DNA of 57,846 nt from an uncultured Oscillospiraceae bacterium (GTDB lineage Bacteria; Bacillota; Clostridia; Oscillospirales; Oscillospiraceae): assembly GCA_944387015.1 (NCBI GenBank), contig CALXDH010000016.1, forward strand, positions 1 to 57,846, in the 5' to 3' direction. Position 1 is the stretch's first letter. The number at the start of each line of letters is the position of its first letter. Shown here piece after piece: positions 40,233 through 49,844 of the stretch. The notes beneath the pieces were generated by a model, which did not search any database, was not told the origin of the DNA, and was given only the letters and a program-made list of their open reading frames with translations. The position numbers were made by a program, and so were the translations under genes.

Positions 40233-42440
40233 TCAGCTCACCTCGATGACGCGGACCACGCCGTCGCGGACATACAGATTCGCTTCCTTGGCGTATGCAT
40301 GCGCGGCAGAGAGGGTCATCCAGGTACCGGTGGTACGGTTGTAGCAAACCACGTTGTCGGAAACCGTATAGGTCCGTCCCGCCACCGTGACGGCACCGTC
40401 ACCGCTCCAGGCGCTGTTGGAGACGCCTGCCAGACGGGTCAGCGTGCCAAGGCTCGTGATCTGGCCGCCCTTGACGCCCATGTAAATGTAGGCGCCGTGG
40501 CTGACCTCGGAATCGGTCCGGATCGCTTCGCTCCGCTGGCCGTTGCCATACTCCACCGCCAACGTTCTGGTATCGTCGCTGGTCTGCACGATGGCCCGGC
40601 CATAGTAGACCGTGCTGCTGTCGGAACTGCCCAGAACGATCAGATCCACCTCACCGGCCCAGTTGGTGCGGGCATAGGAGATCTGGCTCTTGGAAATAAT
40701 GCCGCTGGTCAGCTGGCTGAGGCTGACAGAGGTCAGCGCTCCGCCGTCTCTGCGGAAAATCATCACGTTATCCGCCAGACGCTGGCCGCCCAGTGTCTTG
40801 GCATTCACGTCCAGGTTACCGCCCACGCCGCCGGTCAGGCTGCTGACATTCAGTCCGTCCTTGGTGGAGCTGACCCGGGCCAGCTGGCCCTGGAGCTGCG
40901 CCGCAGTGGTGTCGGAAATGTTTGCCTTGCCCTCCACGTGGATACCGCAGAGCAGATCCACGGAGGCAGACCCTGCGGAGGCGCTCTTCACGATGCCCAC
41001 GGCATTGCCGCTGGCGCCGCCGGTACCGGGCTTCACAGCGCCGGCCACCTGATTGTCCTCCGTCAGCAGCAGGGTGATCTGGTCGCCCGGCTTGAAGGCA
41101 GAGAGGCTCTCCATGGCCGTAGACAGTACGTCGAACTCATGTCCCAGCACCGTCACCTTGGAAGGCTCATTGGCATTGGGGCTGCACGCCTCATAATAGC
41201 CGCTGATGCGGGTATCGCACACCCGGATGGTGTTGGTGACCGCGGAATAGGTGGCCACATCGTACTTACGCAGGTCGGCAGAAGATGCCTTCACGCCGTT
41301 TTTGTAAATGGTATAGGCCGTTCCGGTCCCCACCAGGGAATCGAAGCCCGCCGCGGAGTGATCCTCATAGACCACCACAGCCGCGCTGGCAGTAGAACCG
41401 CCGCCCACGAACACGTACTCCACATTGCCCGCGGCACCCAGGTACAGCGTCACGGACGCACCGGCGTTGAGCCAGGAATAGGTATCGCCCCAGGTGGTCT
41501 CCTTGCCGTTGTAGTAGGTAGCAGTGTCACTGGTAAGCGTGTACCGGGTCCCGGTGATGTCGGTGATCTCCGTAGCCTTGGCCACAGAGAGGGTGATGAC
41601 CTTGCTGCTGCCCACAGCGTCGGGGACAAAGGTCAGCGCCTTCCCCTGCTTATCCAGCACCATGGTCCCCTTATAGCCGTTGAGCATACCATTGGAGGTC
41701 TTGCCGGAAGCCAGCTGATAAATGTTTCCGCCGGCGGTCTCCAGACCGTTTTCCCGGCCGTCGGGGGCCTTGGCCGTGGAGGAGACCAGCATCACATTAT
41801 CGACCACCGTGCCCAGGGTCGCGGCATAGGCGCCGCCTTCCACGGTATCGGCCCGCAGCAGGTTCAAAAAGAGCCGTGCCGCCTGAGCCCGGGTCAGCGC
41901 CGCGTAAGCGTTGGTGGACACGCCGTCCGTCATGCCGATGCTGGCGGCCTCCGCCATGTAGCTCTGCGGCCAGATACCGCCCAGATTCTCATCCTTATAT
42001 CCCAGCAGCCGCAGCAGGATCGTCACGGCTTGACCCACAGTGACGGTCCGGTCCGGATGGAACTGTCCGTCGGCATAGCCGGCAATGATGCCCTTGCCCT
42101 TGGCAGCCATGTTGATATAGGAAGAGGCCCAATAGCTGGGCCTGACGTCCGGGAACACCGTCACAGTGGAGTAGCGCCCCAACTCATCCTCCCCATTCAT
42201 GGCGTACACCGCCATTTTGCAGAACTGGGCCCGGGTGAGAGACGTGCCGGGCCGGAAGGTTCCGTCGCCGTACCCGTCCAGGACGCCCATCAGACGCAGG
42301 GACTCCACCGCCATGGCGGTATCCCGGTCGCTGACATCGGAAAAAGTGACCGTACCGCTGGTGGCGGCACCCGCCGGCAGTGCCAGCAGGGACACCGCCG
42401 TGCACACCGCCAGCAGCAGGCTCAAAATTCGTCTTTTCAT
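40233..42440 (-). CDS. S-layer homology (SLH) domain surface protein
   Basis: A 735-residue secreted protein with a signal peptide (cleavage likely after LPAGA, residue 25) and three N-terminal SLH repeats at about 32-75 (DGYGDGTFRPGTSLTRAQF), 93-148 (AGYADGQFHPDRTVTVGQA) and 155-196 (STNAYAALTRAQAARLFLNL). SLH triplets bind pyruvylated secondary wall polymers. The remaining 500 residues are rich in Gly, Ser, Thr and Val with a beta-type pattern and no recognised catalytic domain. Its ribosome site GGGAGAA overlaps the end of the exporter permease gene 13 bases upstream, so it belongs to the exporter operon. Confidence 0.88.
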   Translation of the reverse strand: MKRRILSLLLAVCTAVSLLALPAGAATSGTVTFSDVSDRDTAMAVESLRLMGVLDGYGDGTFRPGTSLTRAQFCKMAVYAMNGEDELGRYSTVTVFPDVRPSYWASSYINMAAKGKGIIAGYADGQFHPDRTVTVGQAVTILLRLLGYKDENLGGIWPQSYMAEAASIGMTDGVSTNAYAALTRAQAARLFLNLLRADTVEGGAYAATLGTVVDNVMLVSSTAKAPDGRENGLETAGGNIYQLASGKTSNGMLNGYKGTMVLDKQGKALTFVPDAVGSSKVITLSVAKATEITDITGTRYTLTSDTATYYNGKETTWGDTYSWLNAGASVTLYLGAAGNVEYVFVGGGSTASAAVVVYEDHSAAGFDSLVGTGTAYTIYKNGVKASSADLRKYDVATYSAVTNTIRVCDTRISGYYEACSPNANEPSKVTVLGHEFDVLSTAMESLSAFKPGDQITLLLTEDNQVAGAVKPGTGGASGNAVGIVKSASAGSASVDLLCGIHVEGKANISDTTAAQLQGQLARVSSTKDGLNVSSLTGGVGGNLDVNAKTLGGQRLADNVMIFRRDGGALTSVSLSQLTSGIISKSQISYARTNWAGEVDLIVLGSSDSSTVYYGRAIVQTSDDTRTLAVEYGNGQRSEAIRTDSEVSHGAYIYMGVKGGQITSLGTLTRLAGVSNSAWSGDGAVTVAGRTYTVSDNVVCYNRTTGTWMTLSAAHAYAKEANLYVRDGVVRVIEVS

Positions 42441-42453
42441 ATCTGTTCTCCCT

Positions 42454-43704
42454 TCATTCCGCCCGCAGCGCTTCCACCGGCTGGAGCTTGGATGCTTTGG
42501 CTGCCGGATAGATGCCGAACAGGATGCCCAGCACCACCGAGAGCAAAAACGCGCCCAACGTGATCGGTATCGATGGCCAGATGTCCATATGTACCAGCAG
42601 TTTTCCGGTAATGCGCGTGGCCACCGTGCCGATGGAAAGTCCGATGATGCCGCCGATGCCGCAGAGCATGGCCGCCTCGATCAAAAACTGGGTGACAATG
42701 GAACTGCGCTCGGCGCCGATGGCACGGCGGATGCCGATCTCCCGCGTCCGTTCGGTGACGGTGACCAGCATGATGTTCATGATGCCGATGCCGCCCACCA
42801 GCAGCGAGATGGCAGCGATGCCGCCAAGCACCATGCTCATCATGGCCGCCTGCTCATTGAGGGTGTTCTGCCACTGGTTGTCGCTGTATGCGTTGCCCCA
42901 GCCCCGTTCCCCGTTGCCCGTCAGGCCGGAGAGAAAACCGTTGAGCCGGGTGACAGCCTCTTCCGTGGCTTCCCGGGAAGCGGCCTTGACCACAAAGTCG
43001 CTGATGCTCTGTCCGGGGCTCAGCAGTCGGCTGGCAGTATAGGGAAAGATGATCACATTGTCCTGGGAAAAAGCACTGTCCGGGTCCTTTTCCGCATAGA
43101 CACCCACGACCTTGAAGGGGTAGCCGTTGACGGACAGGTCTTTGCCCAGAGGATCGGCATAGCCGAAGAAGTTCCGGGCGGCCCGGGCCCCCAGGACACA
43201 GACCTGGTTATGCTGACGGATGTCCAGGAAACTCAGGTCCCGCCCCTTCTCCAGCTGATAGTTATTGCAGACTGCATACTGATCACTGCCGTAATAGAGG
43301 TCCGGAGGCAGCTCCACGTCCGTCCGCACGGTACCGTTCTCACTGAACATGTTCTCCTGGTTCTTCTGCATGGCGTTGCTGTTTTTGGTACCGTAGACGA
43401 TAGTGGCGTTGGCATAGCCGGAAGGCGTCACACCCACCACCAGATCTTTTCCCAGGCTGTTGCAGTAATTGTAAAGGTCCTGGAAACAGTCCCGGCCGTC
43501 ATACAGGGAAAGCGACACGCTGACGCGATTGGTGCCCATAGCCTCAAACTGCTTGAGGGACTGCTGGTTCTGGCCGTTGACCACCGAGACGATGGTCATA
43601 ACAGAGGCAATACCGATGATGATGCCCAGCATCGTCAGAACGGACCGTCCCTTGTTGCCGAGAATGGACCGCAGCGCCATTTTCAGTGCCTGTCGGATAT
43701 TCAC
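42454..43704 (-). CDS. MacB-like ABC exporter permease (exporter 2)
   Basis: A 416-residue MacB/FtsX-type permease: N-terminal helix with [20 protein letters not shown], an extracytoplasmic domain (about 45-275), then three helices with [20 protein letters not shown] and the end [14 protein letters not shown]. It starts with GTG at 43704, overlapping the ATPase stop by four bases. It is related to but clearly distinct from the exporter 1 permease. The SLH gene follows at once. Confidence 0.88.
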   Translation of the reverse strand: MNIRQALKMALRSILGNKGRSVLTMLGIIIGIASVMTIVSVVNGQNQQSLKQFEAMGTNRVSVSLSLYDGRDCFQDLYNYCNSLGKDLVVGVTPSGYANATIVYGTKNSNAMQKNQENMFSENGTVRTDVELPPDLYYGSDQYAVCNNYQLEKGRDLSFLDIRQHNQVCVLGARAARNFFGYADPLGKDLSVNGYPFKVVGVYAEKDPDSAFSQDNVIIFPYTASRLLSPGQSISDFVVKAASREATEEAVTRLNGFLSGLTGNGERGWGNAYSDNQWQNTLNEQAAMMSMVLGGIAAISLLVGGIGIMNIMLVTVTERTREIGIRRAIGAERSSIVTQFLIEAAMLCGIGGIIGLSIGTVATRITGKLLVHMDIWPSIPITLGAFLLSVVLGILFGIYPAAKASKLQPVEALRAE

Positions 43705-44396
43705 AACCAGTCCACCTCCTGCTCACGGTCTTCGACGATCTTGCCGTCCTGCAGCCGGACACACCGGCGGGCAGTGGCAGCAATCCCATTGTCGTGGGTA
43801 ATGAGGATGACCGTGCTGCCCTCCTTATTGAGCTGCTGGAGGAAGCGGAGCACGTCGTGACCCGTATGGGAATCCAGGGCGCCGGTGGGCTCATCGGCCA
43901 TAATAATGGGGGGATGGGTGGCGATGGCCCTGGCAATGGCGACCCGCTGCTGCTGGCCGCCGGACATCTCCACCGGCTTATGCTTGATGCGGCCCAGCAG
44001 ACCCACTCGTTCCAGCGCCTCCATTGCCAGCTCCCGGCGCTCATCGGCGCCGACTCCCTGATAGATCAAGGGCAGCTCCACATTTTCCAGCACCGTCAGG
44101 CTCTGGATCAGATTATACTGCTGAAAGATGAAGCCGATCTGCCGGTTGCGGATGCGGGAGAGTTCCCGATCGGAGAGTTCCCGTACATTGGTTCCGTCCA
44201 AATAGTACTCTCCATGGGTGGGGATGTCCAAACATCCCAGTACGTTCATCATGGTGGACTTACCGGAACCGGACTGTCCCACCACCGCCACGAACTCTCC
44301 CCGGTCAATGGACAGGCTCACGCCGTCCAGGGCGCGGACCTCACTCTCCAGACCTTCACCATAGATCTTGTAGACGTCTTTGATCTCAATCAGCAT
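43701..44396 (-). CDS. MacB/LolD-type ABC exporter ATPase (exporter 2)
   Basis: A 231-residue ATPase with Walker [11 protein letters not shown]-loop [10 protein letters not shown], signature [15 protein letters not shown] (Met in place of the usual Leu), Walker [13 protein letters not shown] and switch histidine in LITHD. ATG 44396 with GGTGG ahead gives the normal length; a frame running far upstream lies inside the adaptor gene and is not real. Confidence 0.92.
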   Translation of the reverse strand: MLIEIKDVYKIYGEGLESEVRALDGVSLSIDRGEFVAVVGQSGSGKSTMMNVLGCLDIPTHGEYYLDGTNVRELSDRELSRIRNRQIGFIFQQYNLIQSLTVLENVELPLIYQGVGADERRELAMEALERVGLLGRIKHKPVEMSGGQQQRVAIARAIATHPPIIMADEPTGALDSHTGHDVLRFLQQLNKEGSTVILITHDNGIAATARRCVRLQDGKIVEDREQEVDWL

Positions 44397-44406
44397 GGCG
44401 ACCACC

Positions 44407-46101
44407 TTACCAGGTTCCGGTGGTGGGGGCGGTGGTAAAGACCTCCATTCCCTCCTCCACACCGGACTTGATCTCCACGTTGTAGTCATCCGAGATGCCT
44501 GTCTCCACCGGCACGGGCCAGAAGCCGCTGCTGGGGACGCCCTCCACTGTGGTGGTGATGTCAATGGCGTTTTCCGGACGGCTGCCGGACTTGACAAACA
44601 CCACGTCTGCGGCGGTTCCATCCTCCAGAGGCACAGATTTGATGCACTGGATGGGCAGGACCAGGCAGTTGTCATTCTCACTGGCAGTGAGCTTGTAGTT
44701 GACATAGCTGCCGGTCATCAGCGTCCCATCCGGATTGTCCACACTGATGACCATGGGATAGCTGGCCACACCGTTTTCCGCCTTGGAGTTCAGGCTCACC
44801 GTATCCACGGTGCCATAGAAGGTGGTTCCCCACTGGTCGATCTCCACCGACATACCGGGTTTGACATAGGACACATTCCGCTCATCCACGGTGGCATCCA
44901 CCACGATGGTGGACGTATCCGCGATGGTGATCACAGTGGTATTTGCCTCCAGCTCCGAACCGGGCTGAATGGCAAGACCGATCACCGTGCCGTCAATCGG
45001 TGCCACGGCGTTGCAGTTGTCCAGATTCTTCTGGGCAGTATCCAGCGTCTTGCGGGCCTCTTCCAGATTCTGCTGCACCGTGAAGATCTCGCTCTCGCTG
45101 CTCTCGCCGTCAATCCGCACCAGCACCTGTCCGGCGGTGACCTGCAGATAATTCACCAGACTGCTGGAGATCACCGTGCCGCTGACCGTGGAAGTGAGAT
45201 CTCCGGTGCGGTAATACGCCAGTTTCCCCGCTTCATAGGGATAGACGGTCTCGCCGTTGACGGCAACGGTGGCGGAAGCCGCCATATCCGCCGTCAGGGC
45301 GCCCTCATTTTTCACCACGATCTCCGCGGAGAAGAGCTTGGACCCCTCCGGCGTGATGCGGCTGACCATATGGACCTCTTCCACAGTACCGGGGATCGTG
45401 CTCATCAGTGAGGGAATGGACACCTGCACGGTCTGCCCGACCTTGATGTCGCCGGCATAGGCATAGCTGTAATACTGCTCCAGCCGCAGGCGCGTGTCGT
45501 CCGAGAGGGTGGCTACCTTGTCGCCCTTGTTGATGGTGTCGCCGGGATTGAGCGTCACCACGTCCATCAGCTTGCCGGGGTATCCGGCCGCCAGGTTCAG
45601 TCCTGCGATGTCCTTTTGCAGGGTATTGAGCTGTTTCTCATACCCCTCCACGTCCTTCCGGGCTTTCTGCACGGCAGTGCGGGCGGCCTCAGAATCCACC
45701 GTGAACAGCGGCGTTCCAGCGGTGACCTTCTGGCCCTCCGTCACCATGACGTCCGTCACGGTTCCTGCCGTAGTGAGCGTGATGGTCTCGCTCTTTTTCG
45801 CTTTGGTCAATCCGTTGCCCTCTACGGTGGAGGTGATGGAACCGTATTGTACGGTATCCGTCACGATCTGCGTATCGTCCGTTTTTTTGCCGCCGAACAC
45901 CTTGATGAGTCCCACAACGACCGCAAGCACCACTACCAGTGCAATGACCCGGCGGATCATGCGGCGCCGCTTCTGGCGGGGCATATTTTTCCACTTTCCC
46001 TTTACCCCTTGGGATGTCGGCACAGTCTTTTCCGCAGTATCCGGCAAGACGGGTTCCGCCTGGGACAGGGTCTCATTTTCCAGATCCTTGACTTCAGACA
46101 T
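44407..46101 (-). CDS. MacA-like membrane-fusion adaptor (exporter 2)
   Basis: A 564-residue adaptor with an acidic then basic cytoplasmic start (PRQKRRRMIRRV), one membrane helix (about 50-68) and extracytoplasmic lipoyl, coiled-coil (about 335-365, EIFTVQQNLEEARKTLDTAQ) and beta-barrel domains. It is the first gene of the operon adaptor-ATPase-permease-SLH. AGGAGAA precedes the ATG. Unlike exporter 1, no regulator gene lies beside it, but an inverted repeat sits at its start site of transcription. Confidence 0.85.
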   Translation of the reverse strand: MSEVKDLENETLSQAEPVLPDTAEKTVPTSQGVKGKWKNMPRQKRRRMIRRVIALVVVLAVVVGLIKVFGGKKTDDTQIVTDTVQYGSITSTVEGNGLTKAKKSETITLTTAGTVTDVMVTEGQKVTAGTPLFTVDSEAARTAVQKARKDVEGYEKQLNTLQKDIAGLNLAAGYPGKLMDVVTLNPGDTINKGDKVATLSDDTRLRLEQYYSYAYAGDIKVGQTVQVSIPSLMSTIPGTVEEVHMVSRITPEGSKLFSAEIVVKNEGALTADMAASATVAVNGETVYPYEAGKLAYYRTGDLTSTVSGTVISSSLVNYLQVTAGQVLVRIDGESSESEIFTVQQNLEEARKTLDTAQKNLDNCNAVAPIDGTVIGLAIQPGSELEANTTVITIADTSTIVVDATVDERNVSYVKPGMSVEIDQWGTTFYGTVDTVSLNSKAENGVASYPMVISVDNPDGTLMTGSYVNYKLTASENDNCLVLPIQCIKSVPLEDGTAADVVFVKSGSRPENAIDITTTVEGVPSSGFWPVPVETGISDDYNVEIKSGVEEGMEVFTTAPTTGTW

Positions 46102-46151
46102 TGGCTCGTTCTCCTATCTTTCCATTTACAGTTCTCCCGATTTCTTCTTCC

Positions 46152-46178
46152 AACTGTATGAATCATGCTAGTACAGTT
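46152..46178. promoter_or_regulatory. Operator-like inverted repeat before exporter 2
   Basis: AACTGTA (46152-46158) and TACAGTT (46172-46178) form a dyad with a 13-base spacer, lying just downstream of the -10 box where a repressor would act. Confidence 0.45.
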
Positions 46179-46181
46179 CCT

Positions 46182-46210
46182 ATGATAAAGCAACAACAAA
46201 ACGGTTACAA
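46182..46210 (-). promoter_or_regulatory. Promoter of the exporter 2-SLH operon
   Basis: On the minus strand TTGTAA (46205-46210), a 17-base spacer and TATCAT (46182-46187). Confidence 0.55.
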
Positions 46211-46313
46211 AGAAGGGGTTGATGCAGCGCCGTTCTTTCAGGCCCCATGATCCATACTATATTAAATAGACGGAAGTTTCTGGAAAAAGGTTACGCCTGC
46301 CAAATATCTTTAA

Positions 46314-46350
46314 AAAAAGACGTTCCCGAAAACAACGGGAACGTCTTTTT
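46314..46350. terminator. Terminator of the TRAP operon
   Basis: A stem of 15 bases including A/T ends (46314-46328/46336-46350) with loop AAAACAA; it lies 8 bases past the TRAP permease stop and has T- and A-runs on both sides. Confidence 0.85.
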
Positions 46351-46357
46351 GTCAGAT

Positions 46358-48397
46358 TCAGGCCGCAGCCAGCCGCTTGGCGGTGGCTCTCTGATAGAGC
46401 ACCACGCCCACCACCAACACAAAGCCGGTCACATCGGTCACGGTGCCGGGAATCAGCATTCCCAGTCCGCCTACCACCAGAATCAGCCGCAGCAGCGGGC
46501 TGATGGTGCGATACAAAAAGCCATTGAGCGCAGCAGCCACGCCGAAGATACCCAGCAGGGCGCTGATGCAGATCTGCACCACCTGCAGTGCGCTGCTCAC
46601 ATCCACAAACAGCATCTGAGGATTCATGGCAAAGATATAGGGGACGATGAATGCCGCAATGGCCAATTTTGTAGCGTTGACACCGGTCTTCATGGGATCT
46701 GCCTTGGCAATGGCGCTGCCGGCATAGGCTGCCAGAGCCACAGGAGGCGTGATGTCCGCCACGATGCCGAAGTAGAACACGAAGAAGTGAGCCGCCATCT
46801 TGGTCACACCGATGGAGGGATCCATCAGGATGGGGGCGCAGGTCGCCGCCATGATGCAGTAGTTGGCAGTGGTGGGAACGCCCATGCCCAGCACGATGCA
46901 GCAGAGCATCGTCAGCAGCAGTGCGATCATCACATGCCCGCCGGAGAGGTTCACGATGGCGCTGAGGAGCTTGGACGCGAGTCCCGTCACCGTGATGCAG
47001 CCGGAGATGATGCCTGCCACGCCGCAGGCCACGGCCACGGTGATGGAACCTCTGGCGCCGCCCTCCAGGGCGTCCAGGATCTTACCGAAGGTCAGGAAAT
47101 CCGTGCGGTCCACATTCTTGGCGGTCATATCCACCATGTTGTTCAAAAGGCCCACCGCCACGGCCGCCACGATGGCAATGGCCGCGGACTTGGCCATGGT
47201 GAAGGTGTTGGTGGACACCAGGATCACCAGCAGCACCAGGGGGAAGAGCAGGTAGATCTTCTTCATCAGGTTGCCCATCTTAGGCAGCTGATCCCGGGGA
47301 ATGCCCTGCAGGCCCAGCTTCTTGGCTTCCAGATGGACTGCGATGTAAATGCCGGTGAAGTACAGTACCGCGGGCAGGATGGCCCGCACGGCGATCTGGC
47401 TGTACGGCTCACCGGTGAACTCCGCCATCAAGAAGGCGGCGGCGCCCATGATGGGGGGCATGATCTGGCCGCCGGTGGAAGCCGCCGCTTCTACGGCGCC
47501 GGCAAATTCGCCCTTGTAGCCAGTCTTTTTCATCATGGGGATGGTAACGGAACCGGTGGTGACGGTATTGCCCACAGAGGAGCCGGACACCATGCCGCAC
47601 AGGGCGGAGGAGATGACAGCCACCTTGGCGGGACCGCCGGGGGCGGCTCCGGCCACAGCGTTGGCCAGGCTGATGAAGAACTGGGCGATGCCCGTCCGCT
47701 CCAGGAAAGCGCCGAAGATGATGAACACCACGATGAACTTGGCGCACACGCTGATGGGGCCGCCGAAGATACCGTTTGTGGTGTAGAACATGGTGCGGAT
47801 CACCTGGTAAATGGTCATCTTCACCTGGTCCGCACTGGGCGTGCCCATCAGGTTGAAGAAGGTATAGACCAGCAGCGCACCGGCCACGCACAAAATGGGC
47901 AGGCCCACGCACCGGCGGCACAGCTCCACCAGCGCCAGAATGCCGATGAGGCCGATGACCATGTACAGATCGTTCTGCATGACCCGGGCGGACATCTGGA
48001 TGACGTTCTGGGCATTGACGGCGTAGAAGAAATAAGCGCCGGGGCCAATGATCAGCAAAATGATGTCATACCAGGGCATGTGATTGACCCGGGTATCGCC
48101 CTTCCGCGCGGGGAAGGTCAAAAAGCCGAACAGCAGGATCAATCCCACGAACACCGGCAGCCGGATCTCCTGCATGGTGGAGAGGAACACGGTGTCGATG
48201 ATGCAGTAGAGGGAAAAAGCCACCATCAGCCAGCGGATGACGAGTTTCGGCATTCCTTCCCAGACCCGGGTATTGGACTCCCGGTCGTATTTTTTCATGA
48301 CCGCCTCTACGTCCGCAGCGGTGCCGACGGACGTATCATGCTCTTCAAAGGCGGTCGGCGGTGCCTGCTCCGCCTCTTTCTTTTTGAACAAAGCCAT
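46358..48397 (-). CDS. TRAP transporter fused permease (DctQ-DctM type)
   Basis: A 679-residue membrane protein joining the small (4-helix) and large (12-helix) TRAP subunits, as usual for TAXI-type TRAP systems. The large-subunit part has SGSSVGNTVTTGSVTIPMMK and EAAASTGGQIMPPIMGAAAF, then the second-half equivalent LGMGVPTTANYCIMAATCAP. It works with the binding protein encoded just upstream and is driven by a sodium or proton gradient. ATG 48397 has GAGAGGG upstream. The substrate is unknown; C4-dicarboxylates or glutamate are common for the group. Confidence 0.9.
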   Translation of the reverse strand: MALFKKKEAEQAPPTAFEEHDTSVGTAADVEAVMKKYDRESNTRVWEGMPKLVIRWLMVAFSLYCIIDTVFLSTMQEIRLPVFVGLILLFGFLTFPARKGDTRVNHMPWYDIILLIIGPGAYFFYAVNAQNVIQMSARVMQNDLYMVIGLIGILALVELCRRCVGLPILCVAGALLVYTFFNLMGTPSADQVKMTIYQVIRTMFYTTNGIFGGPISVCAKFIVVFIIFGAFLERTGIAQFFISLANAVAGAAPGGPAKVAVISSALCGMVSGSSVGNTVTTGSVTIPMMKKTGYKGEFAGAVEAAASTGGQIMPPIMGAAAFLMAEFTGEPYSQIAVRAILPAVLYFTGIYIAVHLEAKKLGLQGIPRDQLPKMGNLMKKIYLLFPLVLLVILVSTNTFTMAKSAAIAIVAAVAVGLLNNMVDMTAKNVDRTDFLTFGKILDALEGGARGSITVAVACGVAGIISGCITVTGLASKLLSAIVNLSGGHVMIALLLTMLCCIVLGMGVPTTANYCIMAATCAPILMDPSIGVTKMAAHFFVFYFGIVADITPPVALAAYAGSAIAKADPMKTGVNATKLAIAAFIVPYIFAMNPQMLFVDVSSALQVVQICISALLGIFGVAAALNGFLYRTISPLLRLILVVGGLGMLIPGTVTDVTGFVLVVGVVLYQRATAKRLAAA

Positions 48398-48456
48398 AGG
48401 GTTTTCCCTCTCATTTCGGATGTGGTTTTGTCCCGCTCGCCGGCCGGACATTAAGA

Positions 48457-48486
48457 GGAACTACGGCGGAGATCCGCCGTAGTTCC
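48457..48486 (-). other. Intercistronic stem-loop between TAXI and TRAP permease genes
   Basis: A perfect 14-bp stem (48457-48470/48473-48486) lies 17 bases after the binding-protein stop. The minus-strand tail (TCTTAATG) is not a T-run, so read-through to the permease is expected. Confidence 0.65.
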
Positions 48487-48502
48487 ATGGGGTCACGCCC
48501 AA

Positions 48503-49546
48503 TTACTTGGTGGGCACGTCATACCCCTTTTCAGCAAAGTACTTGGCCGCGCCGGGGTGATAGGGCACTGCGGTAACGCCGGCAGCGAAGTCCAGGCTCA
48601 GCTCCTTGCCCTTGTCGTGAGACTGGGCAATGTTGTCCATATTTTCGAAGATGGTGTAGACGATGTTGTACACATCCTCCTCGGAGACGTCGTCCCGGGC
48701 GACCACAACGGCGCTGACGGCCACGGTCTTGGTCTCGGGCACACCCTCATAGGTTCCCTCGGGGATGGTGTACTCCTCATAATAAGGAGAGGCTTCCTTC
48801 AGCTTGGCGATGTGCTCATCGTCCAGGCCCACCAGATAGGTGTCCTTGGCGGTAGCCAGGGTGGTGATGGCCACGGTGGGAGCACCGGCCACGACGAAAG
48901 CGGCATCAATCTTGCCGTCCTGCAGGGCGTCGGCGCTGTTGCCGAAGTCCTGATACTGGGCGTTGATGTCGGCCTCCGTCATGTCATAGGCAGCCAGGAT
49001 GTCCAGAGCGTTGTAGTACACGCCGGAGCCGGAGGCGCCAATGGAAACGGTCTTGCCCTTCAGGTCCACCACGGTCTTGATGTCGGGATCGCAGGTGACG
49101 ATCTGGACCTGCTCCATATACAGGGCAGCCACCGTGGAGAAATCGGTGACGGGATAACCCTCAAACAGCCGCTCGCCGTTATAGGCGTAGCTCATCACGT
49201 CGGACTGGACGAAACCCAGCTGGGCGGTATTCAGGTCCATCTGCTCGATGTTGTCCTGAGAACCATTGCTAACCACGGCCGTGACCTTGGTGCCGTTGCC
49301 GTTGGTGGTGATGGCCTGGGCCAGCACACTGCCGAAGCCATAATAGGTACCCTGGTCGCCGCCGGTACGGAACTTCAGTTCAGTGCCGGAACCGGTGGTG
49401 GAGGAAACGTTCCAGTTGGTCTGGGCGGTTTCCGTGTTGCCTGCGTCCGCGTCGGTGTTGGTATCCGCAGCCGTGTCATCGCCGCAGCCCGTCAGCAGGG
49501 ATGCCACCATCATGGCCGCCAGAAGCAGAGACAAAAACTTCTTCAT
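48503..49546 (-). CDS. TAXI-family TRAP solute-binding lipoprotein
   Basis: A 347-residue binding protein with lipobox LLTGC (Cys near residue 21), an acidic linker rich in Asp, Thr and Ala, and the TAXI fold: FRTGGDQGTYYGFGSVLAQA, VVSNGSQDNIEQM, LGFVQSDVM and GKTVSIGASGSGVYYNALDI. ATG 49546 has GAGG upstream. It delivers a solute to the fused TRAP permease encoded next; the pair forms an operon with its own promoter and terminator. Confidence 0.92.
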   Translation of the reverse strand: MKKFLSLLLAAMMVASLLTGCGDDTAADTNTDADAGNTETAQTNWNVSSTTGSGTELKFRTGGDQGTYYGFGSVLAQAITTNGNGTKVTAVVSNGSQDNIEQMDLNTAQLGFVQSDVMSYAYNGERLFEGYPVTDFSTVAALYMEQVQIVTCDPDIKTVVDLKGKTVSIGASGSGVYYNALDILAAYDMTEADINAQYQDFGNSADALQDGKIDAAFVVAGAPTVAITTLATAKDTYLVGLDDEHIAKLKEASPYYEEYTIPEGTYEGVPETKTVAVSAVVVARDDVSEEDVYNIVYTIFENMDNIAQSHDKGKELSLDFAAGVTAVPYHPGAAKYFAEKGYDVPTK

Positions 49547-49605
49547 CACATGAATCCTCTTTCCTCGCATCATTTTGGCACGGGGTGCCATGCATGTATG
49601 TGCAT

Positions 49606-49634
49606 ATCATATCGCAAACTCTTTCATTTTTCAA
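49606..49634 (-). promoter_or_regulatory. Promoter of the TAXI-TRAP operon
   Basis: On the minus strand TTGAAA (49629-49634), a 17-base spacer and TATGAT (49606-49611). Confidence 0.6.
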
Positions 49635-49771
49635 GTATATTTTTTTCATGAGGCATTATTTTTGCAAGACTTTATCGCGCCACTTGCATTTTTAGTGACG
49701 TTTGTGTAATAGAACCCCTGGCTGTCCCCTGTTTTTATGTGTATTTTTCCGTTTTTGACGGCGGCTGGGCC

Positions 49772-49812
49772 AAAAAAAGCGGAGAGACCGGCTGAAAAAA
49801 CGGTCTCTCCGC
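49772..49812 (-). terminator. Terminator of pyc
   Basis: A perfect 12-bp stem (49779-49790/49801-49812) is followed on the minus strand by T7. Confidence 0.9.
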
Positions 49813-49844
49813 ATGGGAAAGTCTGTGGTTGAAGCAGGCTGCGT

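Noticed and set aside
46247-48454. A 735-codon open frame antisense to the TRAP permease
   Set aside because: The composition is histidine- and glutamine-rich and domain-free; the opposite strand encodes a clear TRAP permease.
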